In this document: positions 44,560-53,265 of the stretch, piece by piece
Position numbering within the stretch: position 1 is the stretch's first letter
Layout of the letters: each line of letters begins with the position of its first letter
From: Shinella zoogloeoides
GTDB lineage: Bacteria; Pseudomonadota; Alphaproteobacteria; Rhizobiales; Rhizobiaceae
Direction of reading: 5' to 3'
Assembly (NCBI RefSeq): GCF_033705735.1
Contig: NZ_CP131130.1
Span: 1,739,001-1,803,000, forward strand
DNA: 64,000 nucleotides
The notes under the pieces: generated by a model
What the model saw: only the letters and a program-made list of their open reading frames with translations
What the model was told of the DNA's origin: nothing
Database searches by the model: none
Made by a program: the position numbers and the translations under genes

Positions 44560-47500
44560 TCACTCGGCCGCCAGCGGCAGGACCTCGGCCTCATCGCCCT
44601 TTGCGAGCATGCGCGCATGCTCCAGCTCGGCGGCAAGACGCTTTTCCTCGTCGGCATGGGGGCTGGTGAAGCGGGCGATCACCAGATAGGCGACCGGCGT
44701 CAGGTACAGCGTCACCACCGTCGCAAGGCCGAGGCCGCCGACGAGCACCCAGCCGAGCGAGATGCGCGCTTCTGCGCCCGCCCCGCTTGCCAGCACCAGC
44801 GGCACCGCGCCGACGACGGTGGCGATCATCGTCATCAGCACGGGACGCAGGCGGATGTTCGAGGCGTTCTCGATGGCGCTGCGGATATCCTGCCCGCGGT
44901 CGCGGAGCTGGTTGGCGAATTCCACGATAAGGATACCGTTCTTCGCCATGATGCCGACGAGCAGCACGAGGCCGATCTGGCTGTAGATGTTGAGCGTCGT
45001 CCCCGTCAGGATCATCGCGAAGACGGCGCAGGCAAGCCCGAGCGGCACCGTCACCATGATGATGATGGAGCTGACGAAACTTTCGAACTGCGCCGACAGC
45101 ACGAGGAAGATGATGGCGATGGCGAAGCCGAAGGTGATGACGAGGCCACTCGAATTCTCCTGCAGCGTCGCGGCTTCCGCCATCGGCATCAGGCGCGAGC
45201 CCTCCGGCAGCAGCGGTTCGGCCATGTCCTGCACCATCTTCAGCGCATCGCCGAGCGCCAGCCCGTCCTTAAGGCCGGCGGAAAGCGAGACGGCGCGAAG
45301 CTGCTGCTCGCGCGAGAGCTGCGGCGCGACGGCCTTTTCCTCCAGCGAGGCGATGGAGGACATCGGCACGATCTTGCCGTCGCCGGTCTTGAGGAAGATG
45401 TTCTCCAGGTCCATCGGGTCGTTGATCGGCGTCGTGGTGGAGGAGAGCTTGACCGGATAGGCCTGCCCCTCGACATAGACGTCGACGACGCTGGTGCCCT
45501 CCAGCATCGCCTGCAGCGCGGCGGCAAGGCCGGTGATGTCGATGCCGAGATCGGCGGCGCGCTCGCGGTCGATCGTCACCGAAAGCTGCGCCTGGTTGGC
45601 CTCGTAGTTGAGACGCACGTTCTGGAAGCGGCCACTATCCTCGATCTTGCGCACGAGTTCGGCCGCCGCACTGCCGAGCTTGGTATAGTCGTTGCCGACG
45701 AGGGCCACCTGCAGGCCGTTGCCGGCGCCGCGGATGCCGAGGCTGTTCGGCTGCATGGTGAAGGCGCGCACGGACGGCACCGTCGCCACGGCGGCGTTGA
45801 TGTCCTGCACGATCTGCTGCTGCGTGCGGTCGCGCTCGCTCCACGGCGCCAGCGTCAGCACCATGAAGCCGCTGTTCGTCGAGCCGCCCTGCCCCGAAAT
45901 GGAGAAGATGTTGACGATCTCGCCGTCGTCGTAGAGCGGACGCAGCTTGTTCTCGACCACCTTCATCTGGTCCTGCGCATAATCGAGCGACACGCCCTGC
46001 GGCGCGTTCACGCGCAGCATGACCATCGACCGGTCCTCGCTCGGCGTCAGTTCCGACTTGATCGTGAAGAACGAGGTTGCCCCCGCCGCCGTGAAGAGTA
46101 GCGCCACGAGGAAGACGACGAAGGGCGCGCCGAGGCAGGCACTCAGCGTCGAGCGATAGAAGCGCGAGGCCGCCCCGCCGATGCGGGCGAGAATGCCGGT
46201 ATGCTCGTGCTTGACCTCCCTGGTCAGCATGCGCGAGGCGAGCATCGGGCAGAGCGTCAGCGCCACGAAGGAGGAGAGCAGCACGGCGAAGGCCAGCACG
46301 AAGCCGAATTCGCGGAAGAGACGCCCCGCTTGCCCCGGCAGGAACGAGAGCGGCACGAAGACGGCGGCGAGCGTCGCGGTCGTCGCGATGACGGCGAAGA
46401 ACACTTCGAGCGTGCCGTGGATCGCCGCCGCGCGCGGCTTCAGCCCCTCGGCGCGCCGGCGCACGATGTTTTCCAGCACCACGATGGCGTCGTCCACCAC
46501 GAGGCCCGTCGCCAGCACGATGGCCAGCAGCGTCAGGATGTTGACGGAGAAGCCGGCCATGTAGATGGCCGCGATTGTGCCGATCAGCGCGATGGGCATG
46601 CTGATCGTCGGAATGAGCGTCGCGCGCCAGTCGAGCAGGAAGAGATAGATGACGAGCGTCACGATCAGCACGGCGACGACGAGTGCGATCTCCACTTCGT
46701 GGATGGCGCCGTCGATGAAGACGGCATCGTCGCTGGTGATCTTGAGTTGGGTGCCCTCGGGCAGGATGGTACCGAGGCGCGAGACCATCTGCTTCACGCC
46801 CTCGGAAATGTCGAGGGTGTTGGACTGCGCCTGGCGGATGATGCCGAGGCCGATGCCCTGGCGGCCGTTGGAACGCAGCGCCGTCGAGCCCTCGTCCGGC
46901 CCCAGCGTCACCATGGCGATGTCGCCGAGGCGCACGCGGTTCTTGAGGATCAGGTTCTCGAAGTCGGAGGGCTTGGCAAGGTCGGCCGTCGCGCGCACCG
47001 TAATGTCCTGGCTGCGGCTCTTCAGCGAGCCGGCCGGCACGTCGAAGGCGGCGGTCGCCAGCGCGTTGCGCAGGTCCGCCACCGTCAGGCCGCGTGCCGC
47101 GAGCTTCGACTGGTCGACGTCGACGCGGAAGATCTTCTCCTGGTCGCCATAGACGGCGACGTCCGCGACCCCCTCGACCGAGGCGAGACGGTCGGTGATC
47201 TCGTTCTCGGCGAGCAGCGTCAGGTCTTCGAGCGACTGCGTGTCGGAGGTCAGCGCAAGCCGCATGATCGGCTGGCTGTCCGCATCGGCCTTCACGACGC
47301 GGGGCTCCTCGGCGCCGTCCGGAATCTTGTTGGCCACCCGGCCGAGCGCATCGCGCACGTCGTTGGCGGCCTGGTTGACGTCCGTCGTATCCGAGAACTG
47401 CAGCGTCACGCGGCTGCGCGCGAAGGACGAGACCGAGGAGATATCCTTGATGCCCTGCACGCGGGAGACCGCGCCTTCGATGACGTCGGTCAGCTCGCGG

Positions 47501-47718
47501 TCCACCGTCTCGGGCGAAGCGCCGTCGAAAGTGGTCGTCACGCTGATGACCGGCTGGTCGACGGAAGGAAGCTCGCGAATCTCCACGCCGTTGAACGCGG
47601 CAAGGCCGGCGACGACGATCAGCGTATTGAGGACGAGGGCGAAGATCGGCCGCCGAATGAAGAGCGCGGTAAAGCCCGCCGTGCCGGTATCGTTGAGCCC
47701 GCCTGCCTCACCCGACAT
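44560..47718 (-). CDS. RND efflux pump, inner-membrane permease (HAE-1)
   Basis: 1052 residues, 12 membrane helices with two large periplasmic loops. The N-terminus has LFIRRPIFALVLNTLIVVAGLAAF; the TM4 proton-relay Asp pair is present in LVVDDAIVVLENI; the TM10 lysine is in VGIMAKNGILIVEF. All essential relay residues are intact. Its start shares a base with the adaptor stop (TGATG). Overall form resembles Brucella BepG/MexF-like permeases. No outer-membrane channel and no regulator are adjacent. Substrates unknown. Longer open sequence at the 5' side belongs to the adaptor gene. Confidence 0.92.
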   Translation of the reverse strand: MSGEAGGLNDTGTAGFTALFIRRPIFALVLNTLIVVAGLAAFNGVEIRELPSVDQPVISVTTTFDGASPETVDRELTDVIEGAVSRVQGIKDISSVSSFARSRVTLQFSDTTDVNQAANDVRDALGRVANKIPDGAEEPRVVKADADSQPIMRLALTSDTQSLEDLTLLAENEITDRLASVEGVADVAVYGDQEKIFRVDVDQSKLAARGLTVADLRNALATAAFDVPAGSLKSRSQDITVRATADLAKPSDFENLILKNRVRLGDIAMVTLGPDEGSTALRSNGRQGIGLGIIRQAQSNTLDISEGVKQMVSRLGTILPEGTQLKITSDDAVFIDGAIHEVEIALVVAVLIVTLVIYLFLLDWRATLIPTISMPIALIGTIAAIYMAGFSVNILTLLAIVLATGLVVDDAIVVLENIVRRRAEGLKPRAAAIHGTLEVFFAVIATTATLAAVFVPLSFLPGQAGRLFREFGFVLAFAVLLSSFVALTLCPMLASRMLTREVKHEHTGILARIGGAASRFYRSTLSACLGAPFVVFLVALLFTAAGATSFFTIKSELTPSEDRSMVMLRVNAPQGVSLDYAQDQMKVVENKLRPLYDDGEIVNIFSISGQGGSTNSGFMVLTLAPWSERDRTQQQIVQDINAAVATVPSVRAFTMQPNSLGIRGAGNGLQVALVGNDYTKLGSAAAELVRKIEDSGRFQNVRLNYEANQAQLSVTIDRERAADLGIDITGLAAALQAMLEGTSVVDVYVEGQAYPVKLSSTTTPINDPMDLENIFLKTGDGKIVPMSSIASLEEKAVAPQLSREQQLRAVSLSAGLKDGLALGDALKMVQDMAEPLLPEGSRLMPMAEAATLQENSSGLVITFGFAIAIIFLVLSAQFESFVSSIIIMVTVPLGLACAVFAMILTGTTLNIYSQIGLVLLVGIMAKNGILIVEFANQLRDRGQDIRSAIENASNIRLRPVLMTMIATVVGAVPLVLASGAGAEARISLGWVLVGGLGLATVVTLYLTPVAYLVIARFTSPHADEEKRLAAELEHARMLAKGDEAEVLPLAAE

Positions 47719-48878
47719 CACGAGCCCTCCGTCACGGCGGGGGTCTTCTCCTCGGCCGTGCGCACCGCGCCGCCCGGGCGCAGCGTCTGCACGCCTTCCG
47801 TGACGACGGCGTCGCCCTCGGCAAGCGCGGCCTTCACCAGCACCTTGTCGGGATTGCGCTGGACGATATGCACCGGAACCCGCTCGACCGTGTCGCCCTT
47901 GAGCTTCCAGATATAGGAGCCGTCGGCGCTCCACTGGATCGCCAGCGGATCGACGCTCGGATAGAAGTCGCCTTCGAAGCGCATGTTCACCTGGAAGGAC
48001 ATGCCGGCGCGCAGCACGTCTTCGGGATTGCTGATGCGTGCCCGCACCCGCAACGTCCGGCTTTCCTGCTCGATGCGGTTGTCGACGGCCTGGATCTTGC
48101 CGGTGAAGGTCTCCCCCGGCCGCGCGACGGCCGTCGCCGTCAGGTCGCTGCCGACGCGCACGCTGGTGGCGAAGCGCTCCGGCACCCAGTAGTCGACGAG
48201 GATTTCCGAGCGGTCGTCGATGCGGGCGATCGCCGAGGCGGTGGTGACGTAATCGCCGGGATTGACCGAAATGATGCCGACCACGCCGCTATAGGGCGCG
48301 GTGATGTCGCGGCGGCGGAGCGTCAGTTCCGCATTCCTGAGGGCAAGTTCCGCCGCCTTCAGCACGGTCTCGGCATCCTGCAGGTCGGCAAGGCTGGTGG
48401 AGGAGCGCAGGTTCTGGATGCGCTTGAGCTTCTGCTCCGCGCTGTCGCGGGCGACGCGCGCCTGGTCGGCGGCGATCTTCTGCTCGTCGCTGTCGAGCCG
48501 GGCGATCACCTGCCCCTGTTCCACGCGCTCGCCGGATTCGACGAGGACTTCCGTGAGGTTGCCGGTCGAATAGGGCGTGACCGTCACGGTGCGGATCGCC
48601 TCACCGTCACCGATGGCGTTCAGCCGGTCGTTGACGACGGCCATGGCGACGGGCCTTGTGGCGACGAGCGTCGGCCCGCCGCCGAAACCGCGGCGTCCAC
48701 CACCCTCTTTCCCGCCTTCGGCCTTGCCGTCACCGGCCGGCGCAATGGCCGCGACGAGCCCTTCGGGCAGACCCGCGGCCTCCAGCATGCCGTTCGCTCC
48801 CGGAACGAAGCGGCCCCAAAGCAACACCCCCGCCGCGATCACGCCAAGGCCGATGAGGAGCTGTTTCCAAACCCGCAT
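47718..48878 (-). CDS. RND periplasmic adaptor (membrane fusion protein)
   Basis: 386 residues. An N-terminal membrane anchor (RVWKQLLIGLGVIAAGVLLWGRF) is followed by a Gly-rich linker (GGGRRGFGGG) and the lipoyl half (TGNLTEVLVESGERVEQGQVIARLD). A coiled coil runs about 140-200, then the second lipoyl half APYSGVVGIISVNPGDYVTTAS, and beta-barrel and membrane-proximal domains. Links the permease to a TolC-type channel encoded elsewhere. ATG chosen where GGAGAG precedes by eight bases. The region upstream carries a phased TTAC-N6-GTAA pair. Confidence 0.92.
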   Translation of the reverse strand: MRVWKQLLIGLGVIAAGVLLWGRFVPGANGMLEAAGLPEGLVAAIAPAGDGKAEGGKEGGGRRGFGGGPTLVATRPVAMAVVNDRLNAIGDGEAIRTVTVTPYSTGNLTEVLVESGERVEQGQVIARLDSDEQKIAADQARVARDSAEQKLKRIQNLRSSTSLADLQDAETVLKAAELALRNAELTLRRRDITAPYSGVVGIISVNPGDYVTTASAIARIDDRSEILVDYWVPERFATSVRVGSDLTATAVARPGETFTGKIQAVDNRIEQESRTLRVRARISNPEDVLRAGMSFQVNMRFEGDFYPSVDPLAIQWSADGSYIWKLKGDTVERVPVHIVQRNPDKVLVKAALAEGDAVVTEGVQTLRPGGAVRTAEEKTPAVTEGS

Positions 48879-49210
48879 GCACACACTCTCCGATGGAAGC
48901 GAAACATCGCCTGTTGCGACGCGACATAGAGCAAGTATCCCGCTTTGGAAATGAACCGGCAATGAAAGAGTACGATCATTACGAAATTGTAAGATAGCCG
49001 GGCCGGTCTGTTACCGAAATGTAAGAAAAAGTGGAGAATTCCGCCGAGCCGGACCTCCTCTCCCTCGACGGGGACGCCGTCTCCGCCGGCGGCCTCGCAA
49101 GGGCCCGGACGGCGGCGGTTTCCACAATCTTTCGGCCCTCGTCCTTCCCCGCGGAATAAAAGCAGAACGGAAAACTGGCCTTTCGGGACCGAATCACTAC
49201 ATTGAGCCGC
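48879..49210. other. Divergent intergenic region, efflux adaptor and uvrD
   Basis: 332 bases with no gene seen. The left part carries a possible regulator site (see 48979-49024). The right part is GC-rich without clear promoter boxes; uvrD must start from here. Confidence 0.5.
48979..49024. promoter_or_regulatory. Two phased TTAC-N6-GTAA palindromes upstream of the RND operon
   Basis: TTAC-gaaatt-GTAA at 48979-48992 and TTAC-cgaaat-GTAA at 49011-49024. Their centres are 32 bases apart, close to three helix turns. They lie about 100-145 bases before the adaptor start. Such a pair suggests a dimer bound side by side, for example a two-component response regulator. Confidence 0.5.
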
Positions 49211-51673
49211 ATGATCAGCGGTTACGACGACATTCCCTTCTTCGACGAGGACCCGCAGCTCGGTGGAAAGCCCGCGGCACCGGCCAAGCCGGCCGGCGGC
49301 CTCGGCATCGCCGCACGCGCCATGGCGGCCCGCGATGCCAACCGGGCGCCGGACTATCTCTCCGGCCTCAATCCCGAGCAGCGCGAGGCGGTCGAGACGC
49401 TCGACGGCCCCGTTCTGGTGCTCGCCGGCGCCGGCACCGGCAAGACGCGGGTGCTCACCACCCGCATCGCCCATATCCTCGCCACCGGCCGCGCCTTCCC
49501 CAGCCAGCTCCTCGCCGTGACCTTCACCAACAAGGCGGCGCGCGAGATGAAGGAACGCATCGGCCTCCTCGTCGGCGGCGCGGTCGAGGGCATGCCCTGG
49601 CTCGGCACCTTCCACTCCATCGGCGTCAAGCTGCTGCGCCGCCACGCCGAACTCGTCGGCCTCAGGTCGGACTTCTCGATCCTCGACACCGACGACGTGG
49701 TGCGCCTGATCAAGCAGATCCTCCAGGCCGAGGGCATCGACGACAAGCGCTGGCCGGCCAAGCAGTTCGCCGGCATGATCGACACCTGGAAGAACAAGGG
49801 CCTCGACCCGGCGCAAATTCCGGAAGGCGATGCGCGCGCCTTCGCCAACGGCAAGGGCCGCGAGCTCTACGTCGCCTACCAGAACCGCCTGAAGACGCTG
49901 AACGCCTGCGATTTCGGCGACCTGCTGCTGCATCCGATCCGCATGTTCCGGGCCAATCCCGACGTGCTCGCCGAATATCACCAGAAGTTCCGCTACATCC
50001 TCGTCGACGAGTACCAGGACACCAACACCGCACAATATATGTGGCTGCGCCTCCTCGCCCAGCGCCCCAAGGGCACGCCGCAGAACGTCTGCTGCGTCGG
50101 CGACGACGACCAGTCGATCTATGGCTGGCGCGGCGCGGAGGTCGACAACATCCTGCGCTTCGAGAAAGATTTCCCGGGCGCCAAAGTCATCAAGCTGGAG
50201 CGCAACTATCGCTCCACCGCCCATATCCTCGGCGCCGCCGGCCATCTGATCGCCCATAACGAGGACCGGCTGGGCAAGACGCTCTTCACCGACAGGCACG
50301 ACCCCGACGACGACAAGGTCGTCGTGCACGCCCCTTGGGATTCCGAGGAAGAGGCCCGCGCCGTCGGCGAGGAGATCGAGCAGCTCCAGCGCAAGGGCCA
50401 CAAGCTGAACGACATGGCGATCCTCGTGCGCGCCTCCTTCCAGATGCGCGAATTCGAAGACCGCTTCGTCACACTCGGCCTCAACTATCGCGTCATCGGC
50501 GGCCCACGCTTCTACGAGCGGCTCGAGATTCGTGATGCGCTCGCCTATTTCCGCCTCGTCAGCCAGCCGGCCGACGACCTCGCCTTCGAGCGTATCGTCA
50601 ATACGCCGAAGCGCGGCCTCGGCGACATAACGATCCGCGACCTACACAGCTATGCGAGAGCCCGCAACATCCCCATGCTCACGGCGGCGGGCGAGATCAT
50701 CGAGACGGACGAACTGAAGCCGAAGGCGCGCAAGGCGCTCTTCGACGTCGTCACCGATTTCCGCCGCTGGCAGTCGCTGCAGGAGACGATGCCGCATACC
50801 GAGCTTGCCGAGCAGATCCTCGACGAGAGCGGCTATACCGCCATGTGGCAGGCCGACAAGTCGGCCGAGGCGCCGGGGCGGCTGGAAAACCTGAAGGAAC
50901 TCATCCGCTCGATGGAAGCCTTCGAGTCCATGCGCGGCTTCCTAGAGCACGTCTCGCTCGTGATGGACGCCGAGCAGAACGAGAACCTCGACGCCGTTTC
51001 GATCATGACGCTGCACTCGGCCAAGGGCCTCGAATTCGAGACCGTCTTCCTGCCCGGCTGGGAGGAAGGCCTCTTCCCGCACCAGCGCGCGCTCGACGAA
51101 GGCGGCCGCTCCGGGCTGGAGGAGGAGCGACGCCTCGCCTATGTCGGCATCACGCGGGCGAAACGCCGCTGCCACATCTGGTTCGTCGAGAATCGACGCA
51201 TTCACGGCCTCTGGCAATCCACAATACCATCCCGCTTCATCAACGAGTTGCCAGAAAGCCATGTCGAAGTGGCGGAGGTGGAACAGTCCTATGGCGGTTA
51301 CGGCCGCGGCGGCTACGGCCAGTCGCGCTTCGACAAGCAGGAGCCGTTCCAGAACGCCTATTCGACACCCGGCTGGCGGCGCGCGCAGGCGAACCGCACG
51401 GATGCGACGCGGGATAACTGGGGCTCACGCTCCGGCCACGCGGTCGAGCGTATCGGCTACGGCGAGAGCGGCCCGCGCGGCCGCACCATCGAGGGCGAGC
51501 TGGTCGCCAAGTCGACCACGAGCGAGCCGTCGCAATTTTCGATCGGCGACCGGGTCTTCCACTTGAAATTCGGCAATGGCAACGTGGCGGCGGTCGAGGG
51601 CAACAAGCTGACGATCGATTTCGACCGCGCCGGCCAGAAACGCGTGCTCGACGGCTTCGTCGAGCGGGTGTGA
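49211..51673 (+). CDS. uvrD: DNA helicase II, UvrD/PcrA
   Basis: SF1A 3'-5' helicase for nucleotide excision and mismatch repair. 820 residues. Walker A AGAGTGKTR (about 73-81), motif II ILVDEYQDTN, motif III GDDDQSIYGWRGAE, motif IV ERNYRSTAHIL, motif V TLHSAKGLEFETVFLPGWEEGLFPHQ, motif VI EERRLAYVGITRAKRR. About 30 N-terminal residues are acidic/Pro-rich. The C-terminal region after motif VI has a Gly/Tyr/Arg-rich linker and a Tudor-like end (FSIGDRVFHLKFGNGNVAAVEGNKLTIDF) that in PcrA/UvrD contacts RNA polymerase. ATG used; a TTG three codons earlier is possible. Confidence 0.96.
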   Translation: MISGYDDIPFFDEDPQLGGKPAAPAKPAGGLGIAARAMAARDANRAPDYLSGLNPEQREAVETLDGPVLVLAGAGTGKTRVLTTRIAHILATGRAFPSQLLAVTFTNKAAREMKERIGLLVGGAVEGMPWLGTFHSIGVKLLRRHAELVGLRSDFSILDTDDVVRLIKQILQAEGIDDKRWPAKQFAGMIDTWKNKGLDPAQIPEGDARAFANGKGRELYVAYQNRLKTLNACDFGDLLLHPIRMFRANPDVLAEYHQKFRYILVDEYQDTNTAQYMWLRLLAQRPKGTPQNVCCVGDDDQSIYGWRGAEVDNILRFEKDFPGAKVIKLERNYRSTAHILGAAGHLIAHNEDRLGKTLFTDRHDPDDDKVVVHAPWDSEEEARAVGEEIEQLQRKGHKLNDMAILVRASFQMREFEDRFVTLGLNYRVIGGPRFYERLEIRDALAYFRLVSQPADDLAFERIVNTPKRGLGDITIRDLHSYARARNIPMLTAAGEIIETDELKPKARKALFDVVTDFRRWQSLQETMPHTELAEQILDESGYTAMWQADKSAEAPGRLENLKELIRSMEAFESMRGFLEHVSLVMDAEQNENLDAVSIMTLHSAKGLEFETVFLPGWEEGLFPHQRALDEGGRSGLEEERRLAYVGITRAKRRCHIWFVENRRIHGLWQSTIPSRFINELPESHVEVAEVEQSYGGYGRGGYGQSRFDKQEPFQNAYSTPGWRRAQANRTDATRDNWGSRSGHAVERIGYGESGPRGRTIEGELVAKSTTSEPSQFSIGDRVFHLKFGNGNVAAVEGNKLTIDFDRAGQKRVLDGFVERV

Positions 51674-51761
51674 CGCGATCACCCTCTGCCTGCCGGCATT
51701 TCGCCCAGCGGGAGGCTTTCTCATCGTTCAAAATGGAATGCCAAGGACGCCGCACGTTAAG

Positions 51762-51797
51762 TCCCTCCCCCTTGTGGGGAGGGATTTAGGGAGGGGT
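51762..51797. repeat. Short RIME-related palindrome
   Basis: CCCTCCCC-CTTGT-GGGGAGGG followed by TTAGGGAGGGG between convergent uvrD and DUF2778 genes. It has the same layout as the right half of the repeat at 7895-8031, but with the GC centre lost. Probably a decayed copy; may end transcription. Confidence 0.55.
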
Positions 51798-51802
51798 CTC
51801 CC

Positions 51803-53014
51803 TTACGCCCCAGCCTTGCGATAGAGCGCGGCGAGTTGCGTGCGGGAGGAAGGCAGTTCCGGCACCACGACCATCATGGTGACATGGCCGCGCTTGAAGG
51901 CATTGAGGAACGGCTCGTAGTTCTGGAAGGCGACGCAGCCGTGCGAGCCCTTCTGGTTACGGAGCAGATTGGTATGCGTCAGCAGGCCCGTGCGGTTCTT
52001 CGGATCGCGGCCATCGACCGAGAGCATGCGGATCGCCTCGACGCCGTGGAAACGCTGCTCGCGCATCCTCAGGCGATAGATGCCCTTCGGCGTCGGGCCG
52101 CTCATCTTCACATGCTCGTAATTCGGATTGTCGCGCATCTTGCCGATGCCGGAATGGGCGCGCAGCTTGGTGCCGTCGGGCATGTAGACGGTCGCGGCCG
52201 AGACGTCGTAGATCGCGACCCGCGTGCCCTTGCCCGGCCAGCCGGTGCTGCTCTTGCCCGAGACGAGGCCGCCGAAGAGCGAGCGCTCCGGCTTGACGAT
52301 GGCGGCGACGTCCTTGTCGTCGTCCTTGTCCTTGCTTTCCTCGCGGGCGGTGCGGGTGGCGGGCTTTTCCTCCGCCGGCTTGCGCTCGATGGTGACGGTC
52401 TCCAGCGCCGGCCGGGCTTCGGGCAGCGGGATTTCACCGAGGATCATATCCTCGTCGGACTTTTCCTCTTCCGGCTTCTTCATCACGAGGCCGAAGGGCT
52501 GGAGATCCTTGCGGGCGGAAACGTCATTCGGCAGCAGCGCCGTCACCAGCGCGGGCTGGCCGCTCATGGCCTTCTCCTGTTCTACCGAACGCTCGGCGCG
52601 GGCGAAGGCGGCTTCCAGCATCAGGGCCTTGGCCTTCTCGCGCTTGACGGCGGAAGCGAGCTGGACGGAAATCTTGCGCTGATGCGCGGCCTGGATCGCT
52701 TCGGCGGTGAGCTGCTTCTGGCGGATCTCGCTCTCGGAGGGCGGCGAAAGGCGCGAGAATTTCGCAACCTTGATCATGCGCGCCGGCTGGTTCTTCTCGA
52801 CGCCGGGCGTGGCGGTGAGAAGGGAAGCGGCGATATTCTTCTTTCCGTCCGAAAGGGAGGAAGCGGCATCCTGCATCGCGCCGAGCGTCGAAACGACGGC
52901 CCAGGCGGACCCGGCAATGACGCCGCAAGCAATCAATGCACCGAGAAGGATACCCCCGGAGCGGCCCCCACGGGATTTCGACGCGGAACGCGCGGAATTG
53001 TACACAGACGCCAT
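51803..53014 (-). CDS. DUF2778 (Tlde1-type) L,D-transpeptidase-like protein
   Basis: 403 residues. The N-terminus has one membrane anchor (about 24-46, GILLGALIACGVIAGSAWAVVS), then a long charged linker (Glu/Lys/Asp-rich, about 60-260). The C-terminal domain has HSGIGKMRDNPNYEHVKMSGPTPKGIYRL and GSHGCVAFQNY, the His and Cys motifs of DUF2778. The family includes peptidoglycan-acting L,D-transpeptidase/carboxypeptidase Tlde1 toxins, but chromosomal rhizobial members are common and this one is membrane-tethered with no immunity partner visible. A periplasmic cell-wall enzyme is the best guess. ATG start lies in a 12-base repeat. Confidence 0.82.
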   Translation of the reverse strand: MASVYNSARSASKSRGGRSGGILLGALIACGVIAGSAWAVVSTLGAMQDAASSLSDGKKNIAASLLTATPGVEKNQPARMIKVAKFSRLSPPSESEIRQKQLTAEAIQAAHQRKISVQLASAVKREKAKALMLEAAFARAERSVEQEKAMSGQPALVTALLPNDVSARKDLQPFGLVMKKPEEEKSDEDMILGEIPLPEARPALETVTIERKPAEEKPATRTAREESKDKDDDKDVAAIVKPERSLFGGLVSGKSSTGWPGKGTRVAIYDVSAATVYMPDGTKLRAHSGIGKMRDNPNYEHVKMSGPTPKGIYRLRMREQRFHGVEAIRMLSVDGRDPKNRTGLLTHTNLLRNQKGSHGCVAFQNYEPFLNAFKRGHVTMMVVVPELPSSRTQLAALYRKAGA

Positions 53015-53040
53015 GATACTCGTTACCCGATACTCGTTAC
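53015..53040. repeat. Tandem 12-base repeat at the DUF2778 start
   Basis: GATACTCGTTAC at 53015 and again at 53029, period 14, immediately before the start codon. It covers the expected ribosome-binding position, so copy number could affect translation. Confidence 0.5.
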
Positions 53041-53265
53041 TCGACGCGGCCGCGGAAAAAACAGTCCGAAGGCCTTTACGCTGGCGGCAGTGGGGATCAC
53101 GCGTCCCGGATGTCTGCCGAACGAGCAAAGAATGACGAAATATGGTAAGCAATTCCTAAACGGCGCCTCATGTTTTTGAAGGAATGCGGCCGGGCGGTCC
53201 TCAACACCCGGCAAGCGTGCCTTTCACGAAAATGCGGCGCTGGCGTGTCCGAAGGGCCGGACTCC

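Noticed and set aside
46201..47916. Long plus-strand frame opposite the first RND permease
   Set aside because: Composition typical of antisense shadows; the minus-strand RND motifs are unambiguous.
51803..53014. Type VI secretion effector
   Set aside because: No T6SS genes, no immunity gene, and an N-terminal membrane anchor; a housekeeping wall enzyme fits better.
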